Part shown: positions 28,766 to 37,694 of the stretch, piece by piece
How positions within the stretch are numbered: the first letter of the stretch is position 1
Layout of the letters: each line of letters starts with the position of its first letter
Origin: Akkermansiaceae bacterium
GTDB lineage: Bacteria; Verrucomicrobiota; Verrucomicrobiia; Verrucomicrobiales; Akkermansiaceae
Reading direction: 5' to 3'
DNA length: 64,000 bases
Assembly (NCBI GenBank): GCA_019634595.1
Contig: JAHCBC010000006.1
Coordinates: 1-64,000 of the forward strand
Notes under the pieces: generated by a model
Seen by the model: the letters and a program-made list of their open reading frames with translations, nothing else
Databases searched by the model: none
Told to the model about the DNA's origin: nothing
Translations under genes and position numbers: made by a program

Positions 28766-29557
28766 ATGATGAAGCGCACCATCGCCGCCGCCATGGCCCT
28801 CCTCTGCGGAGGGGCTTCCGCCGCCGAGCAGGCCGGATCCGTTTTCGGCTCCGCGGAAAAATCCGCCGGAGCGATGATCGGCATTTTCTATGACCTGAAG
28901 CAGAACCAGCGCCGCCAGCCGGTGAAGGTGAACTACCTCCAGACCCTGGGCGAGTTCCTCGACAGTGGCTGGGATGAAAGCGTGCTGAGCCGCTTCTTCC
29001 GCGGGACGAAGCCGGTTTATGCGACGGATGTTTTCATCCCCACCATGAGCGCCGGGGCCGCGCCGGAGGCATTCGACCTGGCGGGCGTCGTCCAGCCGAT
29101 GAGCTGGTTCGTCATCTACAAGGCGCAGGTCTCCCCGCCGGAGGACGGCACCTACCGCTTCGTCGGAGCATCGGATGATGTGATGGCCGTAGGCGTGAAT
29201 GGCAGGACCGTCCTTGTCTCCCACTACATGGGGACCCAGAACACCAGCAAATGGCGCCAACAGGACCCGAAGGAGAACACCAAAGCCTGGGCCGGTGAAC
29301 TGAGGCGCGGCGATTGGTTCGAGGCGAAGAAAGACCAGCCCATCGACCTGGACATCCTCATCGGCGAGTATCCGGGCAACATCTTCGCGGCCTGGTTGCT
29401 CATCGAGAAAAAAGGAGCCACCTATCCCATGGTGGATGACAAGTATGGCAGGCAGATCGCCCTCCCTGTGTTCCAAGTGAAGCCCCGGCAGATCACGGCG
29501 AAGGAAAACGACCCGCCATTCACCACGGACGGCGTCCCGTGGACCTGCCACCAGTGA
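28766..29557 (+). CDS. Exported PA14-like protein, copy 2
   Basis: 263 residues with a short signal peptide (MMKRTIAAAMALLCGGASAA). It shares with copy 1 the blocks GSAEK, IFYDLKQNQ, GWDESVLSRFFR, VFIPTMSAGAAPEAF, VSPPEDGTYRFVGASDD and PIDLDILIGEYPG. The genes lie 5 bases apart, consistent with tandem duplication. It is the last gene of the MoxR operon and converges on the next gene, with 19 bases between the stops. Confidence 0.75.
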   Translation: MMKRTIAAAMALLCGGASAAEQAGSVFGSAEKSAGAMIGIFYDLKQNQRRQPVKVNYLQTLGEFLDSGWDESVLSRFFRGTKPVYATDVFIPTMSAGAAPEAFDLAGVVQPMSWFVIYKAQVSPPEDGTYRFVGASDDVMAVGVNGRTVLVSHYMGTQNTSKWRQQDPKENTKAWAGELRRGDWFEAKKDQPIDLDILIGEYPGNIFAAWLLIEKKGATYPMVDDKYGRQIALPVFQVKPRQITAKENDPPFTTDGVPWTCHQ

Positions 29558-29576
29558 GGAACTTACGGGCTGGTGG

Positions 29577-30833
29577 TCAGTCCGGCTGCAGCTTCCGGAT
29601 GGCATCGGCCTCTTCCGCGGTGAGGGAGAAGCGCTCCTGCACCTCCCGCACGATCCTGTCAGCGTAGGCGGCCGAGGCTTCCGTGCCGGTAACAGGACCG
29701 ACGTGCTGGTTCGATCCACGGAGGCTCTGCTGCAGGGCGGGCAGCAGTTCGTTCCGGGGCAGGGCGTCCAGCACCGCATACGTCCGTGGTGTCGCTCCGG
29801 AGACCCGCACCAGCTCCGCCACATACGCGGCACGTTCTTCCTGCGGCAGGCTGCCGGTGATGATGGCAACGCCTTCCGCGGAGAGTTCTACGCGCGCGTC
29901 CAGCCGCTTCATCTGCTCCGCCCGCTCCCCGGAGGGGAGCACGGAGAGTTTGTTGATGATCCACTTCACCCCGGAGGCTTCGCCCTCCTTTGCCGCCACT
30001 GCCTTCATCAGCAGCGTGGCGGGATTCGAGCGGTCGTCCGTCGGTTTCGGCTGGTTCTTCACCGCGTCCCACGCGGCGTCCGGATCAACGAGCGCCCATT
30101 GCGAGATCGCCTCCCGCAGGTCGGTTTTCGAAGCCAGGGCGGCGTGGAGTTTGGCGAAATCGAAATCGTCCGGATAACGGGAGCCGAAGAGCGGATTGAT
30201 CAGGGTGACTCCGCTGAACATTCCGAAGGTGCGGATCACCTCATCCGCTCCACGGTCCACCGCTCCTTTCATCGCGATGCTGATGAACTCGTTGTTGGTT
30301 TCGGCCTTTCCGTATTCCGTGTGGTATTTCTCCATCCACGGCAGGGCCGCGGTGGGGTTGTCCGGCAGGGCCTTTTCCAGCAGCAGGTGGCTGATCACAC
30401 GGCGCTCCTTTTTTTCCGGCAGACCCGCTGCCCACTCCAGCGCTCCGGCGCCCTCGCGCTTCCACAGCGCCTGCAGGACCATCAGGCGCAGCAACTCGTG
30501 GGCCTTCCTTTCCTCCTGCGTGGCGGATGCCAGGCTGGCTGTCTGTTCAAGAGCCAGCGCCTTCAGCGCGGCGGTGCTGAGGCGTTCCACCTCCGGCTGC
30601 AGCTCCGCGGTGGGGCTGCGATCCACCCTTTGCCGGGCGAGGATGGCGTCCAGGTTCCGCTGCCCGCTTCCCGTTTCCACAGTGGCGGGGTTCTGCCTGG
30701 CATGGCGGGATGCAGCATCCACTGCGTTTATGGTAGGAGACTTCGCGGTGCTGCCCGCGGGAATGGCGCGACCCAGCAGTAGTCCGCCCGCGAGCAGGCC
30801 CAAGGCGAGGATAGCATGGATGGTGGGTTTCAT
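29577..30833 (-). CDS. Exported hypothetical protein, paralogue of the next gene
   Basis: 418 residues with a signal-anchor-like N-terminus (MKPTIHAILALGLLAGGLLL) and a helical mature part containing blocks such as GALEWAAGLPEKKER, NPTAALPWMEK and WALVDPDAAWDAVK. The `xxAALxWA` pattern recurs in both this gene and 30830-32122, a style common to secreted helical-repeat proteins of Verrucomicrobiota. No function is known to me. The start overlaps the stop of the gene before it (ATGA), so they are translationally coupled. Confidence 0.65.
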   Translation of the reverse strand: MKPTIHAILALGLLAGGLLLGRAIPAGSTAKSPTINAVDAASRHARQNPATVETGSGQRNLDAILARQRVDRSPTAELQPEVERLSTAALKALALEQTASLASATQEERKAHELLRLMVLQALWKREGAGALEWAAGLPEKKERRVISHLLLEKALPDNPTAALPWMEKYHTEYGKAETNNEFISIAMKGAVDRGADEVIRTFGMFSGVTLINPLFGSRYPDDFDFAKLHAALASKTDLREAISQWALVDPDAAWDAVKNQPKPTDDRSNPATLLMKAVAAKEGEASGVKWIINKLSVLPSGERAEQMKRLDARVELSAEGVAIITGSLPQEERAAYVAELVRVSGATPRTYAVLDALPRNELLPALQQSLRGSNQHVGPVTGTEASAAYADRIVREVQERFSLTAEEADAIRKLQPD

Positions 30834-32122
30834 CGGACTCTGGCCTCCGGTTCCTTCTCTATGATTCCACGGAAGATCGCGTCGATGCGCGCTTCATCCG
30901 CACCCCACTCCGCGAGCCGGGTGCGCAGGAGGCGGTCTTCCTCCGTGGATCTAGGATTGAAGCGGGGAGTGATCTCCCTGTTCTTCACCAGATCCTCCAT
31001 GGCGCGGATGCGGGACTCCCCGTCCGGAAGGGTCCCCAGCGCCTGCAACCCACGGTCGATGTAGGTCTCCATCTGGCTGAAGACGGCTTCCGCTGCGGCG
31101 GTGCGGATGGCATCCCGCAGTTCCGGTGCTTTCACCGACTCGATCCAGACCAAGGCATCTCCGCCGTCCTGGCGGAACTGATCCCTGTTCATCCTCACGA
31201 ATTCGTTCCGCTGCTCCGGTGGCATGGCTTCAACCTTGGCCGCCATCCAGCGGGTGAGCTCCGCGGACTTCTCCGGTGTGGTTTTCCAGGTGGGCGGCCG
31301 CAGTTGGAACAACGAACCGAGGCCGTTCGTGCCCAGCGCCCACTGGAAAGCGGCATCGCGGTCATCCGCCATCCAGCAATGGAGCACGGAACTTTTCATG
31401 CCGTCGAGACGCATCGCCTGGAACTCCGGTGAGGAAAGCAGGCCGCCGTAGTCGAATCCGGGCGCGACTTGATCCGGAAAGGTCGTCAGGCGGTTGAATC
31501 CGTCCCCCATCATCTCCTGGAGCCGTGCCACCACCGCCCCCGGGCCGTCCGCGGAGGCGGCGGTGACCAGTTTCGGAACGAGGGACATTGGGACGTTCCT
31601 GCCAAAGACATCGCGGTGCTTGCGGACGATTGCGAGCGCTTCATCCGCCTTGTCGTCTGGCCACGCGCGCAGCACGTCCGGGATGAATTTTCCTCTCTGC
31701 ATGGCGGTCTGTCGGATGGCCCACTCCAGCGCGCCCTCCGGGTTTTGCTCCGCGTAGGCCCGCAGGAGCGTCGTCGCCATGTTGAAATCGTTGAGCATGG
31801 CCTCGGGCTTCGCGGCAGCTTCATCGAGCGCGGCCTGGATCTCCGCATCCGTCCATCCGGCGATGCTCGCGGGAACCCCCGTGGACCCGGCTGGTGCATC
31901 CAGCTTGCGGCGGATGGCCTCCAGCAACTGCGGGCGGGTCATCACGGGCGCGGACGCTCGGCCCCGGTCATCCCGTTTCCACTGCGAGGGGGCGCCGGAG
32001 CTTTTCCCTGTGGCTGATGATTCCTCCGCCCGGGATTCCGCCACCCGCAGGGAAACCCGGCCGACCAGAAGCCCGAGGGCCGGATAGACGAGAAAAGGCA
32101 GGTATTTTTTCCAGTGGGACAT
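30830..32122 (-). CDS. Exported hypothetical protein, paralogue of the previous entry
   Basis: 430 residues, start at 32120-32122 (MSHWKKYLPFLVYPALGLLVG), a signal-anchor. The helical mature region has GALEWAIRQTAMQRGK, DRDAAFQWALGTNGLG and a conserved end RTRLAEWGADEARIDAIFRG. The frame stays open upstream across the sixA 3' end, but that part is a shadow. It lies 58 bases after sixA on the same strand and runs into its paralogue. Confidence 0.65.
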   Translation of the reverse strand: MSHWKKYLPFLVYPALGLLVGRVSLRVAESRAEESSATGKSSGAPSQWKRDDRGRASAPVMTRPQLLEAIRRKLDAPAGSTGVPASIAGWTDAEIQAALDEAAAKPEAMLNDFNMATTLLRAYAEQNPEGALEWAIRQTAMQRGKFIPDVLRAWPDDKADEALAIVRKHRDVFGRNVPMSLVPKLVTAASADGPGAVVARLQEMMGDGFNRLTTFPDQVAPGFDYGGLLSSPEFQAMRLDGMKSSVLHCWMADDRDAAFQWALGTNGLGSLFQLRPPTWKTTPEKSAELTRWMAAKVEAMPPEQRNEFVRMNRDQFRQDGGDALVWIESVKAPELRDAIRTAAAEAVFSQMETYIDRGLQALGTLPDGESRIRAMEDLVKNREITPRFNPRSTEEDRLLRTRLAEWGADEARIDAIFRGIIEKEPEARVR

Positions 32123-32180
32123 CCGTCCCATCGGATAGGGAAAATGACCGTCGGTGCCAAGCGATCTCTCAACCGCCTTC

Positions 32181-32657
32181 TCAGAGGTTCCCCACGATGG
32201 ATGGCGGGGCGAGGAAAAGCAGCGTGCCGTGCTTTGACGGTGGGTGGACCCTGACACAGGCGAGCGAGCCTTTCTTTATCTCGATGGAGTTCCCGCGTGC
32301 GCCCAGCAGCCACTGGATCAGATCGGAAAGGTCCGGCTCATGGCCGATGATGGCCACGCGGCTGAATTCGCGGTAGGCGGTCAGTTCGTTGAGCGCGGTG
32401 TCCGGGTGCATCCCGGACGCCAGCCACGGAACGACCGTCGGTGCGGGCAGTCCGGCGGCGGTACAGAACTCGTCCGCCGTCTGGCGTGCCCGCGCCAACG
32501 GGCTGCACAACACCAGTTCCGGCAGCATGCCGGACTCCTTCAGGAGATGACCGGCATCCCGTGACTGGATGCGGCCTTTCTCCAGCAGTTCCCGCCCCGC
32601 GTCACCGGATGGATGGTGATCTTCCGCTTTCCCGTGACGCAGTATGATGAGTTCCAT
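32181..32657 (-). CDS. sixA: Phosphohistidine phosphatase SixA family
   Basis: 158 residues, start MELIILRHGKAE. The RHG motif of the histidine phosphatase superfamily is at residues 7-9, with later LCSPLARARQTAD and VAIIGHEPDLSDLIQWLLG containing the second catalytic His. SixA removes phosphate from His-containing phosphotransfer domains or PTS proteins in E. coli; the partner here is unknown. It follows fabG by 25 bases. Confidence 0.88.
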   Translation of the reverse strand: MELIILRHGKAEDHHPSGDAGRELLEKGRIQSRDAGHLLKESGMLPELVLCSPLARARQTADEFCTAAGLPAPTVVPWLASGMHPDTALNELTAYREFSRVAIIGHEPDLSDLIQWLLGARGNSIEIKKGSLACVRVHPPSKHGTLLFLAPPSIVGNL

Positions 32658-32682
32658 GGCCTTTCACTATGGCACCGCGGCC

Positions 32683-33429
32683 TCACATTGTCATCCCGCC
32701 ATCGACCGCCAGCACCTGGCCGGTGATGTAGCGTGCGGACGGACTTGCGAGGAATGCCACCGCTTCCGCGATGTCCTTCGTGTTGCCGAAGGTGGCGAGC
32801 GGGATCTTGCCGATGACCGCTTCTTTCACCGCCGCAGGCAGCTCGTCGGTCATGTCCGTGGTGATGAATCCGGGGGCGATGGCGTTGCAGGTCACCTGGC
32901 GGCCCGCCAGCTCGCGGGCAACAGCCTTGGTGAAACCGATGAGGCCTGCCTTCGAGGCGGAGTAGTTCGCCTGGCCGGCATTTCCGATCAGACCGATGAC
33001 GGAGGCGATGTTGATGATGCGGGCGTCCTCCGCCTTCATCAGCACGCGCATGAACCCCTTCACGGTGTTGAAGGCGCCCTTCAGGTTTGTGTCCAGCACG
33101 GTGTCCCAGTCCTCTTCCTTCATCCGCATCAGCAGGCCGTCACGGGTGACACCGGCGTTGTTCACCAGGATGTTCACCGTGCCGAAGTCCTCGCTGATCT
33201 TCTTCGCCAGCTCCTGCACGGCGGTGTGGTCCGCCACGTCCACGGCATAGGCCTTCGCCGAGCCGGGAAACTCCGCGTTGATCTCATCCGCGGCCTTTCC
33301 GCAGCTCGATTCGCTGCGGCTCACCACCGCGACCTTCGCGCCTTCCGCGGCGAGCGCGCGGGCGATTTCCTGACCGATTCCCCGGCCGCCTCCGGTGACA
33401 ACGGCGGTTTTGTTGGCAAAGCGTGACAT
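32683..33429 (-). CDS. fabG: 3-oxoacyl-ACP reductase
   Basis: 248 residues, an SDR enzyme of fatty-acid elongation. The cofactor loop is TGGGRGIG, followed by NNAG, the catalytic Ser-Tyr-Lys (INIASVIG, YSASK) and the family end ITGQVLAVDGGMTM. The start at 33427-33429 gives MSRFANKTAVVTGG; the frame stays open upstream but overlaps the divergent thyA. Paralogous SDRs cannot be fully excluded, but the length and motifs fit FabG closely. Confidence 0.92.
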   Translation of the reverse strand: MSRFANKTAVVTGGGRGIGQEIARALAAEGAKVAVVSRSESSCGKAADEINAEFPGSAKAYAVDVADHTAVQELAKKISEDFGTVNILVNNAGVTRDGLLMRMKEEDWDTVLDTNLKGAFNTVKGFMRVLMKAEDARIINIASVIGLIGNAGQANYSASKAGLIGFTKAVARELAGRQVTCNAIAPGFITTDMTDELPAAVKEAVIGKIPLATFGNTKDIAEAVAFLASPSARYITGQVLAVDGGMTM

Positions 33430-33523
33430 GCGGCGAGAGTGGAGGGGAGCCGCGCGGGGTGTCAATGCAAGGAAACGCGGCGGAAAGTGGACAATCCGCC
33501 CGGCCCCGCCTACCTTGCCCGCC

Positions 33524-34336
33524 ATGAAGGCGTATCTGGAACTGATGAAAGACGTCCTGTTGAATGGCGAGCACCGCGCCGACCGGACGGGGACGGGGAC
33601 CATCTCGGTTTTCGGCAGGCAGGCCAGGTATGACCTCCGCGAGGGCTTCCCCTGCGTGACGACGAAGAAGCTGCATCTGCGCTCCATCATCCATGAGTTG
33701 CTGTGGTTCCTGAAAGGGGAGACCAACACCCGCTACCTCACCGAAAACGGCGTCTCCATCTGGGATGAGTGGGCGGATGAGAACGGCGATCTCGGCCCCG
33801 TTTATGGCAAGCAATGGCGATCCTGGCCGACCGCCGACGGTCGCACCGTCGATCAAATCCGCCTGCTGGTGGATGGTCTGAAAGGCAACCCGCACTCCCG
33901 CCGCCACATCGTCTCCGCGTGGAACGTCGGCCAGCTCAACCAGATGGCCCTGCCGCCCTGCCACCTCCTTTTCCAGTTCTATGTCCATGAACCGGTGGAT
34001 GGCGGGAAGCCCGGGCTCTCCTGCCAGCTCTACCAGCGGAGTGCGGACCTCTTCCTCGGTGTGCCGTTCAACATCGCCTCCTATGCCCTGCTCACGGAGA
34101 TGGTCGCGCATGTTTGCGGCTTCGAGGCCCGCGACTTCGTCCATACCTTCGGCGACGTCCACGTCTATCAGAACCATCTGGAACAGGCGCAGCTCCAGCT
34201 TTCGCGGGAGCCGCGGAAACTGCCGAAACTCTGGATCAACCCGGAAGTCACGGAGCTGGACGCGTTCACCTTCGGTGATTTCCGGCTGGATAACTACGAT
34301 CCGCATCCGGCCATCAAGGCCCCGGTCGCGGTCTGA
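33524..34336 (+). CDS. thyA: Thymidylate synthase
   Basis: 270 residues. It makes dTMP from dUMP with methylenetetrahydrofolate, leaving dihydrofolate. The nucleophile is Cys146 (LPPCHLLFQF), the same number as in E. coli. RSADLFLGVPFNIASYALLT and the N-terminal RADRTGTGTISVFG are typical. It is the first gene of a thyA-membrane protein-folA operon, so the dihydrofolate it makes can be recycled by folA downstream. Divergent from fabG. Confidence 0.97.
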   Translation: MKAYLELMKDVLLNGEHRADRTGTGTISVFGRQARYDLREGFPCVTTKKLHLRSIIHELLWFLKGETNTRYLTENGVSIWDEWADENGDLGPVYGKQWRSWPTADGRTVDQIRLLVDGLKGNPHSRRHIVSAWNVGQLNQMALPPCHLLFQFYVHEPVDGGKPGLSCQLYQRSADLFLGVPFNIASYALLTEMVAHVCGFEARDFVHTFGDVHVYQNHLEQAQLQLSREPRKLPKLWINPEVTELDAFTFGDFRLDNYDPHPAIKAPVAV

Positions 34337-34345
34337 CGCCCCGCC

Positions 34346-34705
34346 ATGCTGGGATTCGAGAAAAGAAAGGAACGCCCGCTCTCCAACCGTGGCTTCATGC
34401 TGCGGATGGCGCGCACGCTGGCCGTCATCCTGGTGCTGGTCGGTATCTCCCTTTTCATAGGCATGCTCGGTTATCACCTCATCGAGGACATGCCGTGGGT
34501 GGACGCGTTCCTGAACGCCTCCATGATCCTCGGCGGCATGGGGCCGGTGGATCCCATGAAGACGGATGCCGGGAAAATTTTCGCAGGGTGCTACGCGCTG
34601 TTCTCCGGACTGGCGTTCCTGGCGATGGCGGGCCTCATGTTCGGCCCCATCGCCCACCGCATCCTGCACCGTTTCCACTACGGGGAGGACAAGGAAGATT
34701 CATGA
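34346..34705 (+). CDS. Two-helix membrane protein between thyA and folA
   Basis: 119 residues. Helix 1 is about 25-47 (LAVILVLVGISLFIGMLGYH) and helix 2 about 82-103. Between them lies WVDAFLNASMILGGMGPVDP, a re-entrant-looking loop reminiscent of a two-helix ion-channel pore region, though it lacks a classical TVGYG filter. I know similar small proteins only as uncharacterised membrane proteins. It starts 9 bases after thyA, and its stop overlaps the folA start (ATGA). Confidence 0.7.
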   Translation: MLGFEKRKERPLSNRGFMLRMARTLAVILVLVGISLFIGMLGYHLIEDMPWVDAFLNASMILGGMGPVDPMKTDAGKIFAGCYALFSGLAFLAMAGLMFGPIAHRILHRFHYGEDKEDS

Positions 34706-35223
34706 GCGTGCAACTGACAGCGGTGGTGGCGATGACGGCGGACCGGGTCATCGGAAAGGATGGCACCCTGCCGTGGCATCTGCCGGAGGATCTGAAATTC
34801 TTCAAACGCACCACATCCGGGTATCCCATCGTCATGGGCCGGAAAACCTACGAGTCCATTGGCAGGCCCCTGCCGAAGCGGCGGAACATCGTGCTCACCC
34901 GCGACCGTGGATGGTCCGCGGAGGGGGTGGAGGTGATCCACGCTCCGGAGGATCTGCATTCGCTTTCCGGGCTGGATGGACGCGTGTTCATCATCGGCGG
35001 GGCGGAGATCTACCGCGCCTTCACCCCGCTGCTGGACGACTGGCTGGTGAGCCATGTTGGCGGAGCGTACGAAGGGGACACGAGGCTTGCACCATTCGAG
35101 GAGGAGTTTCCCGTTTCGGAAATCGTGGAGGCTTTCCCGGAGTTCGTGGTGCGGCGCTGGAGCCGCCTCACTGGTCCCGCGGGGGCAGTGACCAGAAAGG
35201 ATGCTTCTCAAGGTAGTCCCTGA
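34702..35223 (+). CDS. folA: Dihydrofolate reductase
   Basis: 173 residues. It reduces dihydrofolate with NADPH. LTAVVAMTADRVIGKDGTLPWHLPEDLKFF, GYPIVMGRKTYESIG and FIIGGAEIYRAF are standard; the acidic active-site residue falls in LPEDLKFF. The start (34702) overlaps the preceding stop by 4 bases. Its last 56 bases overlap the 3' end of the convergent GYF-RDD gene. Confidence 0.96.
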   Translation: MSVQLTAVVAMTADRVIGKDGTLPWHLPEDLKFFKRTTSGYPIVMGRKTYESIGRPLPKRRNIVLTRDRGWSAEGVEVIHAPEDLHSLSGLDGRVFIIGGAEIYRAFTPLLDDWLVSHVGGAYEGDTRLAPFEEEFPVSEIVEAFPEFVVRRWSRLTGPAGAVTRKDASQGSP

Positions 35224-36016
35224 GCGGCTTCCCTTCCTCCGTGTTCAGATCCCGCATCATGAACTTGGTCATGACAGGGCTGAGGACCAGAAACTGGAGC
35301 AGCAGCACCCCGGCGTAAGTGACCACCACCGCGGCGATTTTCCATGGGATGAGCGGCTTCGGGTTCACGCCGTGTTTCCCCACATGGTCCCAGACCGGTG
35401 CGCCGATCCGCTTTGCCGTGTACGCGCTGAGGACCATGCAGAAAGGCAGGACGTAGGGAATGGCGAAGCCGATGCCGACGAAATAGACGCGGAGCGCGCG
35501 GCGGGTGGACTGGCCGAGCGTCAGGTGGGAGCCGTCCAGGTTGGTCACCTTCAGCCCCAGCAGCCATTTGCCCGGGGTCGTTGCGAAACGGTGGATCAGC
35601 AGGATCTCGATCACGAACCAGGGGATGAGGCGTGTCATCGCCACCACCGGACTTGTGGCCAGGGACTCGATGTTCCTGCCGGTGAGCCACATCAGGAACC
35701 ACCACAGGCCGACATAGAGGTAGATGTCGAGCCAGCGTGCCCAGAACCGCCGCACGATGCGGGGTTTTCCCGGAATCACCGGTGGGGATGGCGGCAGGGG
35801 CGGCGGTTCGGGCTGCACCGGTGGTTCTTCCGGCAACGGCTTTTCGATGAACTCCTCCCGGAACAAGGCGATCTCGGAAAGGGTGGTCCAGGCGGGCAGT
35901 CCCTCATGCCATGCGGGGCTGGAAGCCTCCAGATCTCCGGTGCCGATCCTGCGGCGGATCTCGTAGTCGTGGAACGGCCCTGCTTTCTCGCCGTCCTTGA
36001 TGAGCCAGATTTCCAT
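35168..36016 (-). CDS. GYF_2-RDD family membrane protein
   Basis: 282 residues. Residues 1-55 form a GYF_2-type domain (IWLIKDGEKAGPFHDYEIRR, WTTLSEI). A Pro-rich linker follows, then an RDD domain with about four helices: FWARWLDIYLYVGLWW, TTPGKWLLGLKVTNLDG and SYTAKRIGAPVWDHVGK-like segments. RDD proteins are membrane proteins of poorly defined role, some linked to ion transport. It begins 4 bases after the permease stop and overlaps folA tail to tail. Confidence 0.85.
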   Translation of the reverse strand: MEIWLIKDGEKAGPFHDYEIRRRIGTGDLEASSPAWHEGLPAWTTLSEIALFREEFIEKPLPEEPPVQPEPPPLPPSPPVIPGKPRIVRRFWARWLDIYLYVGLWWFLMWLTGRNIESLATSPVVAMTRLIPWFVIEILLIHRFATTPGKWLLGLKVTNLDGSHLTLGQSTRRALRVYFVGIGFAIPYVLPFCMVLSAYTAKRIGAPVWDHVGKHGVNPKPLIPWKIAAVVVTYAGVLLLQFLVLSPVMTKFMMRDLNTEEGKPLRDYLEKHPFWSLPPRDQ

Positions 36017-36020
36017 GACC

Positions 36021-37595
36021 TCAGAGGTTGCGCAGGGATTTGGCCGCGTCGCTGCGGGCGGCGAAGAAGGCGGGCACCAGCGCGGCGAGCGAACAAAGCA
36101 CGAAGCCCATCAGCGCGAACATCGCCTGCTCCACCGGGTTGTTGTGGGCGGGCAGGACGCCGAAGCCGGTGAAGTTCGCCGAGAAAGGGTCGAAGCCCAA
36201 GGTGCGCAGCGCGGACTGGATTTCCCCTCGGAAATGGATGACCACCCGGCCGAGGATGACTCCCAGAAGCGAGCCGAAGACTCCGAGGATCATGCCTTGG
36301 TAGAGGAACACCCGGATGATCTGTGAGGGGGCGGCTCCCAGTGCTTTCATCACCCCGATCTCACGGCGCTTCTGGATGGTCACGGTGAACATCACCGCCA
36401 TCATCGAGAATGCGGAAACCAACACGATGAAGCTGAGCGCGAAATACATCATCGCCCGCTGCTGGTTGATCAGGAGAAAGAAACTCTCATACTGGTCACC
36501 CCAGGTGCTGATATACCAATCAGGCCCCAGAGCCCGGGAGGCTTCCAGCGCCGCCTCTTCGGAAAGATCGGCGTTGGTCAGCCGGAGGGAGATGCCCTGG
36601 ACACCGCTTTTCAGGCCGGCCAGAGACTGCGCGAGGTGGAGGGGGGCAAAGACGTCCGGAGTATTCGCCATCTGGGAGGACTTGTAGACACCGATGATCT
36701 CCGCCTCTTTCGGCATCACGATGGTCTTCAGATTCTTGAAGGCCTCGTTGTTCATCTTCTCCGGATCCGAGGTTCTGAGCGCTTCCAGTTTCCCGGTGAT
36801 GGTGGCCTTCGCTTCCGCCGGGAGGGTGTAGATCCCGGCCGCCTCATTTGGCTCCGCCGGGTCCAGGGCGATCATGATGTCGGAGATGAGGGCCGCTTCC
36901 TGCTCGCGGATCTCCGACGAACGGAGGCCGTCCAGCACGCCATAGGTCTCCTGGAGAAGCTGGTAGGGAAAGGTCAGCTTGTCCCCCTGCTCTTTCCAGC
37001 CGGTGGAGAATGCTTTCTCGATCTCATTCCATTCCTCCGGGTGCTCTTCGCGCACCGGTGGACGGTCGGTGGCCTTGTAGGCCTTCATCACCTGCTCGAA
37101 GTTGCGGGCGGAGTAGAGCTTGATCTTGCTGCCGATGCCGACATCCATGCCGCTTTCGCGGAAACCATTGATCAGCGTCGATGAAACGACGACACGGTCA
37201 TCCAGGCCCATGTCGGCGGAGGATTTCGGAAAATCCTCCGTATCCAGCATTTTGGTGAGTCCCTCGATCTGGGACTGCTCGGAGGTGTCCACTCCGTAGA
37301 ATTTGACCGGCTTCTGCCAGGATCCGATGTCCAGCAGGACGTAGTCTTCCACGTAGCCTTCGGCGGATTCGACGAATGGAAGCTCCTTCGCTTTTTCCGC
37401 GACGGCGCTCCAGTCCGCCATCGGGCCGTCCGGGACTCCGAGATCGGCGTGCCTCAAAAGCACGTGAGGGGAGAATCCGAGCAGGCGTTCCTTCACATCG
37501 CGCTCCAGGCCGGAATAGACGGCCATGACCACGACGAGCACCAGCACACCGAGCATCACGCCGACCAGCGAGATGAGCGTGAAGGAAGAAAGCAT
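36021..37595 (-). CDS. LolC/LolE-type ABC transporter permease (MacB-like fold)
   Basis: At least 524 residues. One helix lies at the N-terminus (FTLISLVGVMLGVLVLVVVMAVYSG), then a large periplasmic domain, then three C-terminal helices with REIGVMKALGAAPSQIIRVFLYQG, the coupling segment of this class. LolC/E extract lipoproteins from the inner membrane with the ATPase LolD, which is not in the window. The first ATG (37593-37595) is probably not the true start: the same frame carries the conserved SLLLARRYLNPRR up to about 37655 without an ATG, GTG or TTG. Confidence 0.82.
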   Translation of the reverse strand: MLSSFTLISLVGVMLGVLVLVVVMAVYSGLERDVKERLLGFSPHVLLRHADLGVPDGPMADWSAVAEKAKELPFVESAEGYVEDYVLLDIGSWQKPVKFYGVDTSEQSQIEGLTKMLDTEDFPKSSADMGLDDRVVVSSTLINGFRESGMDVGIGSKIKLYSARNFEQVMKAYKATDRPPVREEHPEEWNEIEKAFSTGWKEQGDKLTFPYQLLQETYGVLDGLRSSEIREQEAALISDIMIALDPAEPNEAAGIYTLPAEAKATITGKLEALRTSDPEKMNNEAFKNLKTIVMPKEAEIIGVYKSSQMANTPDVFAPLHLAQSLAGLKSGVQGISLRLTNADLSEEAALEASRALGPDWYISTWGDQYESFFLLINQQRAMMYFALSFIVLVSAFSMMAVMFTVTIQKRREIGVMKALGAAPSQIIRVFLYQGMILGVFGSLLGVILGRVVIHFRGEIQSALRTLGFDPFSANFTGFGVLPAHNNPVEQAMFALMGFVLCSLAALVPAFFAARSDAAKSLRNL

Positions 37596-37694
37596 CGACC
37601 GCCGCGGGTTCAGGTAGCGGCGTGCCAGGAGAAGGCTGAAGGATTTGCGTTTGATGCCGTCTAGCTAAACGCTGGCGGCCAACGGGGCAAGCGC

